Of a stretch of DNA of 64,000 nucleotides, positions 10,683 through 20,401 are shown in pieces. Every line of letters begins with the position of its first letter. Position 1 is the stretch's first letter. Origin of the DNA: Endozoicomonas sp965198415 (GTDB lineage Bacteria; Pseudomonadota; Gammaproteobacteria; Pseudomonadales; Endozoicomonadaceae); contig CBDAPN010000029.1 in the NCBI GenBank assembly GCA_965198415.1, forward strand, positions 562,545 through 626,544. The letters run 5' to 3'. The translations under genes were made by a program, and so were the position numbers. Below the pieces are notes generated by a model. The model was not told the DNA's origin and searched no databases. It saw only the letters and a list, made by a program, of their open reading frames with translations.

Positions 10683-11548
10683 TGAATGAACCACGTAAAG
10701 TAAAGCATGTTTTAGGTTTATCGGGCGGGAAAGATAGTGCTGCCTTGGCCGTGTATATGCGCGATACTTATCCCGACTTAGATATTGAGTACTTCTTCAC
10801 CGATACAGGAAAGGAACTCCCGGAAGTCTATGACTACTTTAATAGACTGGAAGCATACCTCGGAAAAGAAATTGTCCGTTTGAATGATGACAAGGGCTTT
10901 GACTACTGGCTAAAGCAGTTCAATAATTTCCTGCCTTCGGCTCAGCAGCGCTGGTGCACGATTCAGATGAAGCTCAAGCCGTTCGAGGAGTGGGTAAAAC
11001 CATTTATCGCAGAAGGTTACGAAATCGTTAGCTACGTTGGTATACGGGCAGATGAGCCTTATCGAGATGGTTACGTGCCAACAGAGAAGTTTCTGAAAGT
11101 TCGTATGCCATTTGCTGAAGATGGCCTGAATAAGCAAGACATTATCAATCTCTTAAATAATGTTGGACTTGGTCTACCGAAATATTATGAATGGCGTTCT
11201 CGCAGTGGCTGTACTTTCTGCTTTTACCAGAGAAAGATTGAATGGGTGAAGTTAAAGGAGCGCCATCCGGAAGCTTTCGAGGAAGCAAAACGGTACGAAA
11301 AACACCTCAATGAGAATGCTTCGGGTGAAAAGTACTATTGGCTTGGGAAGGATACACCGCTCTCTACTCTGGAAGATCCTAAACGGATTGAAGAGATCAA
11401 GCGTAATCACGAGAAAGCATTACAGCGCTTTGAGAAAAAGCGACGGCGTAATGCTTTGTTAGAGCAGGAGTTGATTGAGATGGTTGACCTCGACGCCATT
11501 TATGATGAGGTCGAGGGTGGTGGGGCTTGTTTTACTTGTTATAAGTAA
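10682..11548 (+). CDS. sspD: SspD-like PAPS-reductase family protein, sulfur transfer to DNA
   Basis: A 288-aa member of the adenine nucleotide alpha-hydrolase/PAPS reductase superfamily. The PP-loop LSGGKDS lies at residues 13-19, followed by QQRWCT and a C-terminal RSGCTFCFYQRKIEW cysteine pair typical of DndC/SspD Fe-S binding. The role in the pathway is to activate the backbone and insert sulfur delivered by the cysteine desulfurase SspA. It overlaps sspC by one base. The gene is intact and ends the plus-strand operon. DndC is the alternative, but no dndD or dndE is present and DUF4007 is, so SspD is preferred. Confidence 0.85.
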   Translation: MNEPRKVKHVLGLSGGKDSAALAVYMRDTYPDLDIEYFFTDTGKELPEVYDYFNRLEAYLGKEIVRLNDDKGFDYWLKQFNNFLPSAQQRWCTIQMKLKPFEEWVKPFIAEGYEIVSYVGIRADEPYRDGYVPTEKFLKVRMPFAEDGLNKQDIINLLNNVGLGLPKYYEWRSRSGCTFCFYQRKIEWVKLKERHPEAFEEAKRYEKHLNENASGEKYYWLGKDTPLSTLEDPKRIEEIKRNHEKALQRFEKKRRRNALLEQELIEMVDLDAIYDEVEGGGACFTCYK

Positions 11549-12529
11549 AGTCTATACATCTGATAGTTTACAACTAACTTAAGTTTCATAGTTTAACGCG
11601 TACCTTGCCAGTACTCTCATAAGCAGGTATATCTTTAATTAAGGTCTAAGGGTAGTATATTTTCGCTTTCTCCCGACATGCTAAAAGCTATTACAAGGTA
11701 TCGAGTTGTAGCTCTCATGAGTTACTTGGGTTTGATGTTTTCTCGTAACCTTACTGATTTTTTTATTAGCCTTATCATAACTTAATAGATAAAGATCAAA
11801 GGGCTATTCAAAATATTCTTTTTATCTTTCCATAATTCCTTGGCAACTGTTTCATTGAATAGTTATGACTGCCTAGTTGGTACAATATGATGGGGAAAAA
11901 TAACTCATAATGATAGCTAATTATGATGACTGTATTTCTTGCACTCAGATTTGTCTAGCTATTCATTGAGAAAAACTGGTTCAAAACAAAGTATAAACTG
12001 AAGAACTGATTATCAGTTACATTTCACCTGGCAAGTTATCAATGATCTTTAAGCAGTAAAGTATCCAAATCATTATGACTTTTGAAGCTAGAGAATCTAG
12101 TTATGAGGATAATTATCATGATACTTTGAATCGATATTTTTTTCCGGGCTTATTATGTCTTTGATACTAACCATTCCTGCACGCTATCTTTAATTTTGCC
12201 TATTATCTATAGTCCATTATTGATGGATAGAGCATCCCAATGATTAAATTCTATTTTATTGTCAAGTTTTGTGGTTGTGTGAAAACATCTTCATCCAAAG
12301 CTGATAAATTATTGGCAGCGTCATTGATATAGGGAGTATGTTCAAGTTTAAATACCATTCTCATGTGCATTGCTAGTTTGAAGAAATGCAAGACTTTATG
12401 ATGGCATCAACTATCCGTTTAGTATTTTTTAAATCGGGCTACAGGTAAATCAATAAGAAAGTATTGCAGCTCACAACATGTATAATAAATTTAATTGGGC
12501 ACTACTGAGTTCTTTAGCATTGATATCAC
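11549..12529. other. AT-rich stretch without recognisable genes
   Basis: About 1 kb after sspD is very AT-rich with dense stops in all frames. I see no tRNA, hairpin terminator or intact gene. It adjoins the decayed DUF262-HNH gene and is probably eroded sequence from the same part of the locus. The composition differs visibly from the flanking coding DNA. Confidence 0.5.
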
Positions 12530-13880
12530 TTAGTGACTGAGCATAGACATTGTGGCATTTTTACTTAATGATTTTCCATCGATAATACCCATTTACTATG
12601 GAGGCATTCCACATGATCTGCTCTCATATCATTTATGATAAAAGGCAAACCACAATCAGGATTCTCACACTTTCCATTAGCCCTTCTCCAGATGACAATT
12701 CTTTCAGTTTTTTGATCAGACGATTAAAATCACTTCTGATTGCTAGCTCGAGCAACTAAGTCATTAAGAAATCTTCTGCAGTTTCGTACATCAGCTATTT
12801 TTTATATTTGCTTCGAAAATTGGCTCCAGCTCTCTGAAATCTCCTTTTGTGGTAATACAGTAGACGGTCCTTTTTCCAGCTTTGCTATGGCCCTTAGAAA
12901 ATACTGCCGGATATGTTACTGAGCGCCTATCATTTTCAAAGCTAAGATTAAATTGATCAATACCTCCTAAGAAGAATTAATATTATGCCTTGCTCAATGA
13001 TCTGGAAATTAAAAGATAAAGATCAACTGGAAAGCCCCAGTTTATATTTAACTCAGGTGTATTCGCCCTAAAACAACTTACCCATCAAAATGGTGTAAAC
13101 TCGGCTATTTAATTCTTCTTCCCTTCATCTGCAATGAATTCTTAACTTTCGAATGAATCACGATTTTGTTCACTAGAGTAGTTTGTGAGGTCCTGAAAAC
13201 TGAGTACAATTTACATCTGTAGCTCCAGCAAGCCAGCTCGATAGCAATAATCATGTGCAGCCCAGTCATCGCTGTTGGAGCCATTGAATCATTTTTGGTA
13301 GTTTCAATTCCAAGTAGCGACTGATATTTTTTCGAAATGTCTGAAATAAATTGCTCAGTCATAATCCCAGTTATATTTACTTTTTCGCTTTTTTTCTGGA
13401 CCATCAAGATCTGATGGTTCTTGAAGGAATCGATATTAATAAGCTCTCGGACTTCTTTCAGTTTGAATTGTGTCAGTTCTGAGTTATGCTCTGAAATAGC
13501 AATAAATATTTCTGCTTGTAACTTTCCATTGGACATTGCGTGCAACAACTTCCCACATTATTATCTTTCTGTGAAAAAGGATCATCAAAAATAAATTTGA
13601 GTAGTCACCTAAAGTGTATTCTTTGTTCCGTCTAATAAATAACCCTATCAGACGTTGCTGCCCCTCAACTACTTTTTAGATCGTATTTCGTGTCAATCAT
13701 TCCTAGATGACGGAATCATTAGACTTTTTCGAGAATATCAGTAATCTCTCCAACGGGCATCCTAGTACATGAAATGCAAGAGCATTTTGTTTTGATGACT
13801 TCCAAACAGGATCCTCTTTGAAATTCGAGGTTTAGTCAATCTGGTTTTCTCTCTGACATTAGCCTAATTGATAAATTGGC
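12530..13880 (-). pseudogene. Decayed DUF262-HNH nuclease, possible SspE-like effector
   Basis: Reading the minus strand across frameshifts shows DUF262 landmarks: a LEFQRG-like N-terminal segment near 13820, then VVEGQQRLIGLFIRRN at 13672-13625, matching the (V/I)DGQQR motif. An open stretch of 147 codons (13548-13105) is consistent with the middle of the same protein. SVTYPAVFSKGHSKAGKRT (about 12915) and an HNH-type segment, GKCENPDCG (about 12679) and MRADHVE (about 12627), finish it. Stops and shifts interrupt all parts. DUF262 plus a C-terminal nuclease is the architecture of SspE (phosphorothioation-gated) and of GmrSD-type enzymes. The adjacency to sspBCD favours a dead phosphorothioation-linked effector. 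Boundaries are approximate. Confidence 0.6.
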
Positions 13881-14312
13881 ATTCGTAATTTGAGTTGTTC
13901 TCACTTAATAATCTTCTTCCTTGTGAATTAACCATTATAAAATGGTCTATTGAGATATTCTTAATAATGTGTTATGATTTCTGAAATTTTCCACTGTTTT
14001 GGGCTTGATACTAATTCTGAAGTTTTTTCTGACAAGTCTCTTGTTAATCCTATTTTATTTAAAGGACATGAGACGGCTCCATTTGAATAGAAGAGCAAGC
14101 TGATCCTTGAGATAAAGCAAATAGTCTACTTTATATTATTCAGGAAATCTATTTGATTTCAATTCCGGGAATTGTAATACTAATGCATATTTTTTATTCG
14201 TTTCTCTCCCCCGTTAATTAACAATTCCATTTTTTGTTATAGATCAGCAAGTTATTGAGTAAACGAATAAACTGAGTGAGTTGTTGCATTTTTTCATAAG
14301 ACCTTACAGTTT
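13881..14312. other. AT-rich sequence between the decayed nuclease and truncated sspA
   Basis: About 430 bases of very AT-rich DNA. No frame continues either neighbour: the missing sspA 3' half is not found here. The join to sspA is near 14320. Nothing else recognisable. Confidence 0.45.
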
Positions 14313-15062
14313 TTACAGCTTACTAAATCCAATAATCAAAGGTGTTGCCATTGTACCCCCCCTTAGCCCTAATTCCTGACCAGCGCCATGAATAACTGGT
14401 GTGATCTTAGTTTCTCTTATATTGCGAATATAAAGTGCACCAACGCCTTTAGGACCATAAATCTTGTGCCCGGAAACAGACATCAAATCAATATTCAGAT
14501 CATCAACATCAATATCTAGCTTGCCAAAGGATTGAGCTGCATCAGTATGAAATGGGATGCCTCGGTCAAGGCATAAGGCTCCTATCTGTTCAATAGGTTG
14601 GATGGTGCCTAGTTCATTATTGACATGATGAACGCTGACCAGAATAGTGTCAGGGCGAATGGCCGCCTTCACTTTTTCTGGATGAATTACGCCTTCGTGG
14701 TCTGGATCAACATACGTGACTTCAAAACCTTCTCTTTCGAGATAGTGGCAGATAGCCAGAATACACTTGTGCTCGATAGAGGAAGTGATGATGTGGCGGC
14801 CTTTCTCTTTATTCGCCCAAGCAATCCCTTTAATGGCTAAGTTATTGGACTCGGTTGCACCGCTGGTAAAAATGATTTCACTGGGGTAAGCACCAATCTC
14901 ATTAGCAATCGTGGCACGTGCTTGCTCTATTGCTTCTGCGGCCTGCCTGCCCATCTGATGCGAGGAGGATGGGTTAGCATAAAAATCTGTAAACCATGGT
15001 CGCATGGCTTCCATAACTTCAGGCAGAACGGGTGTCGATGCAGCAAAATCTAGGTATATCAT
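14313..15062 (-). pseudogene. sspA: Cysteine desulfurase SspA/DndA-like, truncated before the catalytic cysteine
   Basis: 249 aa of a class V aminotransferase-fold cysteine desulfurase (family length about 380). Present are the N-terminal MIYLDFAASTPV, the PLP-binding SGATESNN, the HTDAAQ segment and the lysine motif SVSGHKIYGPKG. The frame ends GGTMATPLIIGFSKL, where family members continue for about 130 more residues that hold the active-site loop cysteine. The catalytic Cys is therefore missing and the protein should not mobilise sulfur. In working Ssp/Dnd loci a housekeeping IscS can replace SspA, which may be the case here. The gene is last in a minus-strand set, 18 bases after the PLD gene. 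The break occurs exactly where AT-rich decayed DNA begins. Confidence 0.8.
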
Positions 15063-15080
15063 AGTGGTTCGCCTGAAATT

Positions 15081-15980
15081 CTATTGAAGCAGTCTTATGC
15101 ACTGAGAGTGGCGGGGGCGATCAATGAGCACTTCTTCAGTGAGATACGCCTGACAGTAACCCAGTAAATTTTGAGCAAGTGCTTTTACGTCCGTACGATA
15201 TGGGCGTGGGTCATCTTGAAGTACTTGCTGGATTGCTGTTGAGAGTTCACCAAAGTAGAAGCGCTTATCCTGATGCTCCTCAAGTGATTTCATTAACCAC
15301 CGAAAAGCTTTGCTGCTTTTGATAATCGCTTTAGTTAGGTCGTCAATCTTGCAGTTGAACAGCTCTTCATCATGGTTGGCTTTAAAGGCATCGCCCACTT
15401 CATCCATAGGGTTAAGTAATGGGAAGTCCTTCATCCAAAGCTCTGTTGACTGCTCAAACATATCCTCAGGCCAAGCGGTTAAATCATGTTTTGATAGCTC
15501 CAGGGTAATGTCAGATAGCAGATCTTTCATTGTCTCTAGCATGGTTCTGGTGAGTGGAATCGACTCAGCAATAATACTATTAACCATGAGCAGGTCTTCT
15601 TCATCGGCAGTCATCTTCGTCATTAACTCAAGATTACCGACCCCAGAAATGTTCAAGCCATTATTAGTGAAGTTGGCGCTACCAAGGTACATATCGGTTT
15701 CATTGATCAGATAGAGCTTTGCATGGAGCGCTGGGTGTATTCGAAGGTCAACACCCATATCTAACAGTGACTCAAATGCACTAATCGTTGATGATCCGGC
15801 CAAAAAATCTTGTGGTATTGCCCTGGCTACAACGGTTGTATTGCTTGTACTTCTTAGTTGCTCTTTGTGTGCATTGACCGCACTATCAGTAATGTATGCA
15901 CTTAGTATTTTTACTGAAGATGCACTAATTAGCTGAACGTTTAGAGCTTGGTTGAAGCTAACAGATTTAATTAAGTTCAT
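15081..15980 (-). CDS. PLD-family (HKD) nuclease of the phosphorothioation locus
   Basis: A 299-aa protein with one HKD motif: HAKLYL at residues 86-91 (H86, K88) and GSANFT at 100-105. A single HKD motif implies dimerisation to build the active site, as in Nuc/BfiI-type nucleases. The C-terminal 180 residues are helical and unassigned. It lies between the GHKL ATPase and truncated sspA, all minus strand. Together with the ATPase and helicase it resembles a three-gene restriction module attached to sspBCD. The published SspFGH effector is a candidate equivalent, but I cannot confirm its domain-by-domain match from memory. DISARM drmC is also PLD but its partners are absent. Confidence 0.75.
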   Translation of the reverse strand: MNLIKSVSFNQALNVQLISASSVKILSAYITDSAVNAHKEQLRSTSNTTVVARAIPQDFLAGSSTISAFESLLDMGVDLRIHPALHAKLYLINETDMYLGSANFTNNGLNISGVGNLELMTKMTADEEDLLMVNSIIAESIPLTRTMLETMKDLLSDITLELSKHDLTAWPEDMFEQSTELWMKDFPLLNPMDEVGDAFKANHDEELFNCKIDDLTKAIIKSSKAFRWLMKSLEEHQDKRFYFGELSTAIQQVLQDDPRPYRTDVKALAQNLLGYCQAYLTEEVLIDRPRHSQCIRLLQ

Positions 15981-16061
15981 CGGCTATGAAGAGTTGAGAA
16001 TGTTACCACTCTCAACTCTTTGGTATGGCGGTTAGTGTGAGGCGTTGTGGAGAGCGTCTGG

Positions 16062-17870
16062 TTACTCTTCATCACCAAGAAAATCTTCGAGCAGCTGTCC
16101 CCAGTCTTTTCGAGCCATTTGTAAATGCAGCTTTCTCTTTTCGCTGGACGTTTCTCGCTCCATTCGAGCCCAGCCCGCTAGGCATATTTCGATGGCTTCT
16201 CGTTTTTCCTTGGGAAGCTGCTGCAAAATCTCAGTAGTAAAAACATGGTTTGAGTTCAGCTGGAGCAACGTAAAACCTTTACTGGTGGTTACATCAAAAA
16301 ATGCAGTAGTAGACAGCGGGCGTTCTTCAACCCAGACTTTAAGCTTGTTTTCTATAATGCTTTCCGCTGCATCTTTGGCCTCAGTCTTAGATGAGCCCTT
16401 GTCAATTAGAGTGTTCTCAACTTCTTCAACAGTAAGTTCAGTATCACCAAAAACAGAGTGTTTTTTCTCGCGCTTGGCCTCTTTGTTATTAATATCTCTG
16501 ATGGTATCTGTAACAGGTTTTGACACCCTACTTTGGGATAGTTTGCTTTTCTTACCGTCAAAACTCAGCTCAGCCAAGCGTTTTAGAAGATGACTCCGTA
16601 CTGAAAGAATTTGATCGATAACTTCATAGATTTTGAGTTTTGGATCATTATTCTCACGTAGATCAGCCCTATAGTCCGTTTCTGACTCAAAGCCTTCTTT
16701 CAGAGCTTCTTCAGCCATGTTCATCATTTTAAGATTGACTACATGCTGTTTGTTGTTTGTAACACCAAAAACTCTATCAAGCGCTGGAGAAAACGATATC
16801 TCAATACCACACCAACGGCCAGTATATTGTTTCATCTCTGTCGTCAGAAACTCATCTGTGAGAGCCAGTTCACGGCCAGCTCGCACTACGGACACACCAA
16901 TGTTTTTGTAAGCATATTTCCCCCACGCTGTGGAGCCTGCTTTAGCATCAGTTGTTTTGAGTATTTCGTCTAGGATGGGCTTTTTAACAATACTGCCAAC
17001 GATCTGAACCTTTTGTTCAACACCATTTTCATCAGCGATACCAAATTCATATTTACCATTCTCTACTACCTCAAAAAAAGACTCTCCTTTGAAGTCTCCA
17101 GGGAGATCAGGCAACGCTGTGTCCTTCATCAAGAATAGGGGGTCATTTGCTTTGAATTTACTCTCGTCATCAATGATGTACAGATCATTATCCAATAACG
17201 CACATTTGAAGCGGATGGTTACCTGATCGTCTTGCATGAACTTGCGATACATGCGACCTACAATATCCTGAGTATGTTTGTAGATGGTTGTGCCTGTTTT
17301 CCACTGGCAACGATCAAGATTGCTCCACAAAACAAGTGTGCCTGACTTTGGAATACTTTCTCCAAGGCATTTTGCAATTTCTGCAGGTATTTCAGTATCG
17401 TCTGGATAAGGTATAGTTTCTAATTTGCCACTCAGGATTTCATCAATATCAAGGTAGGTATGGGCAATCGGCGAGCCTTCTTGCCAGCTCCATACATCGA
17501 CCCTTCTACATTGTGATACAGAGGAGTTAGGCAGGCCCATACCAAAACGGCCAATACCTTTTTTATCATCGCGGTTTTTAGATGCGCCAAACTCAAGAGC
17601 TAAATGCAGGACATCTTTGCTCATGCCGCTGCCGTTATCAAAGACAGCAATTTTATCGACATTCCTCCGAGAGCGGCCACCTTCTTTAGCTTCTGAACGC
17701 TGTTCAAACGCTAAGAGCTCAATACGGTTAGCTCCAGCTTGAATGCTGTTGTCAATTAGCTCTGCCAATGCATGGGCGGCACTCAAAAAGCCATTATCTC
17801 TCATGGACTCAATGGCAATTTGACCTCTGATAAAAGGTCTTTCTAATCTTGATTCAGTCATTTTTTTCAT
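16062..17870 (-). CDS. GHKL-family (Hsp90/MutL-like) ATPase of the phosphorothioation locus
   Basis: A 602-aa protein with clear Bergerat-fold motifs: N-box ELIDNSIQA at 37-45, G1 box FDNGSGM near 75-81 and G2 box GRFGMGLPNSS near 107. The C-terminal third is charged and helical and ends with a DWGQLLEDFLG tail. Such ATPases occur in restriction-type systems as conformational clamps with a helicase and a nuclease. It lies between the helicase and the PLD nuclease, about 80-100 bases from each, same strand. The exact start may be the second methionine (MTESRLERP). No frameshifts. Confidence 0.75.
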   Translation of the reverse strand: MKKMTESRLERPFIRGQIAIESMRDNGFLSAAHALAELIDNSIQAGANRIELLAFEQRSEAKEGGRSRRNVDKIAVFDNGSGMSKDVLHLALEFGASKNRDDKKGIGRFGMGLPNSSVSQCRRVDVWSWQEGSPIAHTYLDIDEILSGKLETIPYPDDTEIPAEIAKCLGESIPKSGTLVLWSNLDRCQWKTGTTIYKHTQDIVGRMYRKFMQDDQVTIRFKCALLDNDLYIIDDESKFKANDPLFLMKDTALPDLPGDFKGESFFEVVENGKYEFGIADENGVEQKVQIVGSIVKKPILDEILKTTDAKAGSTAWGKYAYKNIGVSVVRAGRELALTDEFLTTEMKQYTGRWCGIEISFSPALDRVFGVTNNKQHVVNLKMMNMAEEALKEGFESETDYRADLRENNDPKLKIYEVIDQILSVRSHLLKRLAELSFDGKKSKLSQSRVSKPVTDTIRDINNKEAKREKKHSVFGDTELTVEEVENTLIDKGSSKTEAKDAAESIIENKLKVWVEERPLSTTAFFDVTTSKGFTLLQLNSNHVFTTEILQQLPKEKREAIEICLAGWARMERETSSEKRKLHLQMARKDWGQLLEDFLGDEE

Positions 17871-17969
17871 TGTTTCATCTAGTTTGAGGGCTAAGTTAAA
17901 GTATTTCTAGCACACTCATTAACATTCTGACCACTTAGTTAATAAAAAATCTCAGCTTAAAAAGTTGTT

Positions 17970-19601
17970 TTAATGCTCATTCCATAAGCTATCCCAGTGA
18001 GAAAATGCACTTATAACGCTCTTGAATGCCGGTATGTCATCTCTCACTGTGTAAATCGTGCATTCTTTGTTCCCCTTGCTCTTTATTCCTCTCATAGCCC
18101 TGCCTGCCATTTGCGAATATTGCACCAAAGAGTCGGTAGGTCGAGCAATAATGGCTACGTTGGTGACAGGAGCATCAAAGCCTGCAGTCAAAATCCCATA
18201 ATTGATCAAAACCCGGACATTTTTATTTTTATACTCAGAGATTTTGTAAGCTCGTGATACTGAATCGTCTTGGTCACTATCAATCGAATAGGCAGTTATG
18301 CCTTCAAATGACAACAAGATTGCCAGCTTTCTAGCATGCTCGACGCTACAGGCAAAAACAATAGTGGATGAGCCTTGCTCGTATTCGTGCTTAATGACTT
18401 CAAGGAGCTTTTTGTTACGGGCGGCATCGTCAGAGAGATATTCAATGATCTGACTGCTGTAGTTTTTATTTGAGAACTCATCAGCATGTAATATCGTGCT
18501 GCCTTCATATACAACATTCTTGAAATTTGCTTTAGCAAGGTAGCCCTCTTCAACGAGATAGTTTATTGGTGAGCTATAGCCAGCTACCTGCATGGTTACC
18601 TTATTTTTACCAAAGAATGCCGCTAACTTTTCGTCCTCATCATCATTTTCTAACTTACGTCCGGGCGTAGCTGTTAAGCCAATCAGCTTGGTAGACCCGA
18701 TAGTACTGAACATATCTTCAACAATCTGAGCATATGTACGAGCAATAGCTTTATGAGCCTCATCGAAAATGATCAGACTGACGTGCTCACGTAATAACTC
18801 ATAAAGAATGGCTCTCTGATTTTTTTTACCTGCATACATTTTTTGTAAACCAGCAATCAGCATGCCGCTATCTATGCCACCCAAAGAAATTTCTGTTGAT
18901 GCGTAGTAGGAATAGATTTTGATTTCTCTGTCGCCCAAGGCGCCCCACGCTTTTTCGAACTCATCAAAAGCTTGGTCGCACAGTTCCGAAGTATCTGCCA
19001 ACCACAGTACCAGCCCTTTTTTATTTTGGCGGAGATGCTGACAAGCCAGGTTCATTGCGGTTCGAGTTTTACCCGCACCGGTTGGTAAGTGAACCATGCA
19101 CTTTTTATCATCACTGTTATCCAGAACATCCTCAACCTTATGAACCATCGCTGTCTGATAAGGGTGCATAGGGTAAGCTGGAGTAATCCCCTTAAGGCTT
19201 CTAACCGTGTTTTGGGGAGGACTATAGCTAACACCAAACTGTTGCATGAAACATTCTGGGTGTTCTGATGCCACTTTTTCTAGAAGGACATAATGATCGC
19301 TGACTCGGTTAAGCGTTTCCTCCGGTTCTTCTAGAGACTCCAGAATGGCCTTGCAAAGCTGTGTGGCTTGGGCTGGTGTCAGTCTATTAATCAGGTCTTT
19401 TCGTGACTGTTGGTTACTCAGAATTTTTGTACCACAAAAGGTAGATACGGCGGTGATTAGTTCTGAGCTGGTAAGCTCTCTTTCATTAAGATTCTTGAAC
19501 GCTTCTATGCTGTCATGGCCGAGAAGCTCTGATAACTCACCTTCCGAGTAATTATTTAATGCGTCATTTAGAAGGCTCGTATTTTCCATTTCGATACTCA
19601 A
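17970..19601 (-). CDS. DEAD/DEAH (SF2) helicase of the phosphorothioation locus
   Basis: A 543-aa superfamily 2 helicase. Walker A LPTGAGKTRTA lies near residue 170, DEAH box LIIFDEAHKA near 277, motif III GLTATPG near 308, and the C-terminal RecA lobe carries YGILTAGFDAPVTNV and QMAGRAMRG (motifs V/VI). The N-terminal 130 residues are helical and unassigned. It resembles the restriction-enzyme (HsdR-like) helicase branch, not an RNA helicase. It is the first gene of the minus-strand set helicase-GHKL-PLD-sspA, so its upstream region should hold the promoter. No promoter element is obvious. Confidence 0.8.
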   Translation of the reverse strand: MSIEMENTSLLNDALNNYSEGELSELLGHDSIEAFKNLNERELTSSELITAVSTFCGTKILSNQQSRKDLINRLTPAQATQLCKAILESLEEPEETLNRVSDHYVLLEKVASEHPECFMQQFGVSYSPPQNTVRSLKGITPAYPMHPYQTAMVHKVEDVLDNSDDKKCMVHLPTGAGKTRTAMNLACQHLRQNKKGLVLWLADTSELCDQAFDEFEKAWGALGDREIKIYSYYASTEISLGGIDSGMLIAGLQKMYAGKKNQRAILYELLREHVSLIIFDEAHKAIARTYAQIVEDMFSTIGSTKLIGLTATPGRKLENDDEDEKLAAFFGKNKVTMQVAGYSSPINYLVEEGYLAKANFKNVVYEGSTILHADEFSNKNYSSQIIEYLSDDAARNKKLLEVIKHEYEQGSSTIVFACSVEHARKLAILLSFEGITAYSIDSDQDDSVSRAYKISEYKNKNVRVLINYGILTAGFDAPVTNVAIIARPTDSLVQYSQMAGRAMRGIKSKGNKECTIYTVRDDIPAFKSVISAFSHWDSLWNEH

Positions 19602-19839
19602 AAAGGTGGCTATTATGGCAAGTGGATAATTGAGGTAGTGGTTATTTCAGGAGCTATTGCGTCGGACAAAATGTTTATTGGTTTTTGTTAAAAAAATGCT
19701 CAGGCACGCTACCGCCAATGGGCTTCACAGATCACTGTTACTGAGCGAAAGCCCCATAGCTCATCAAGATTTTGTTATATAATAATGAACTATTGTGCCA
19801 GTTTTGCAGGTGTATAGATAGACCTCAATTCTCAAGTTT

Positions 19840-20238
19840 TTAAAGCATGAGTGTTTGATCTTCAGGCAAACGATATTTGAGAGAGGCAGTGGGCATCATT
19901 CTCCCCAGCTCTCTGCCTGCCATATGTTTGCTTGATAATCTCACCGGGCGGCAGTCTTCCAGAGACTCCGTCAGCTCTTTGAACTTCTCCTGAGGATTTT
20001 CTGACTCCATAACTGTCTGAATGATATCCAGCAACGCATCGAATCTGAGCTTCTCGACCAGGCAGCCAACGGTAAGCGCTGGCTGTTTGTGTTCTATGTG
20101 GGCAAATTGTTCATAATGGAGGAGCAACATATGGTCACTCAACACGCTCAGGATCACGCCACGCTTAGATCCTTCAACGCCTTGCTGCAAGGCTCTGTTG
20201 CACCAGCTTTTATGAAGTTTCCAGTCCTTAAAGAACAC
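19840..20238 (-). pseudogene. Probable C-terminal relic of a transposase
   Basis: A 132-aa open frame beginning MFFKDWKLHKSWCNRALQQG, which resembles the last catalytic-E region of IS4/DDE-type transposases (ExFFKxWK), followed by a helical tail. No N-terminal part with the DDE aspartates is found upstream. An imperfect 15-bp inverted repeat at 20294-20345 lies close by. The assignment is tentative; the frame could also be an unrelated small protein. Confidence 0.35.
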
Positions 20239-20296
20239 CTCGATAGAAGAAGATGGCCTAAAGCCTTACCTGTTTGCAGGATACGGGGATTTTGCT

Positions 20297-20342
20297 GGTA
20301 ATTATGGTATCGCAACCTTGTGAGGGCTAAACCATAATTACC
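20297..20342. repeat. Inverted repeat with operator-like loop after the GTPase operon
   Basis: GGTAATTATGGT (20297-20308) pairs perfectly with ACCATAATTACC (20331-20342), extending to 14 of 15 bases. The 22-base loop contains GCAACCTTGTGA, 13 of 16 positions of the island dyad. It lies 60 bases after the last GTPase stop. It could be a transcription end, a MITE or an IS end; there is no T-run typical of a rho-independent terminator. Confidence 0.55.
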
Positions 20343-20401
20343 GGCAGATTTACCACAGCACAGCCTCTGTGTTGAGGCTTGCCACTGCGGCAAACGCTGG
20401 C

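Noticed and set aside
10682..11548. DndC of a Dnd system
   Set aside because: No dndD, dndE or dndB nearby; the DUF4007 protein and large ATPase define the Ssp type.
13105..13548. 147-codon frame as a stand-alone gene
   Set aside because: Lies within the decayed DUF262-HNH gene on the same strand, with flanking DUF262 and HNH motifs in other frames; no RBS.
15081..19601. DISARM or BREX assignment for the PLD-GHKL-helicase set
   Set aside because: No drmB/DUF1998, pglX or pglZ; linkage to sspBCD explains the context better.
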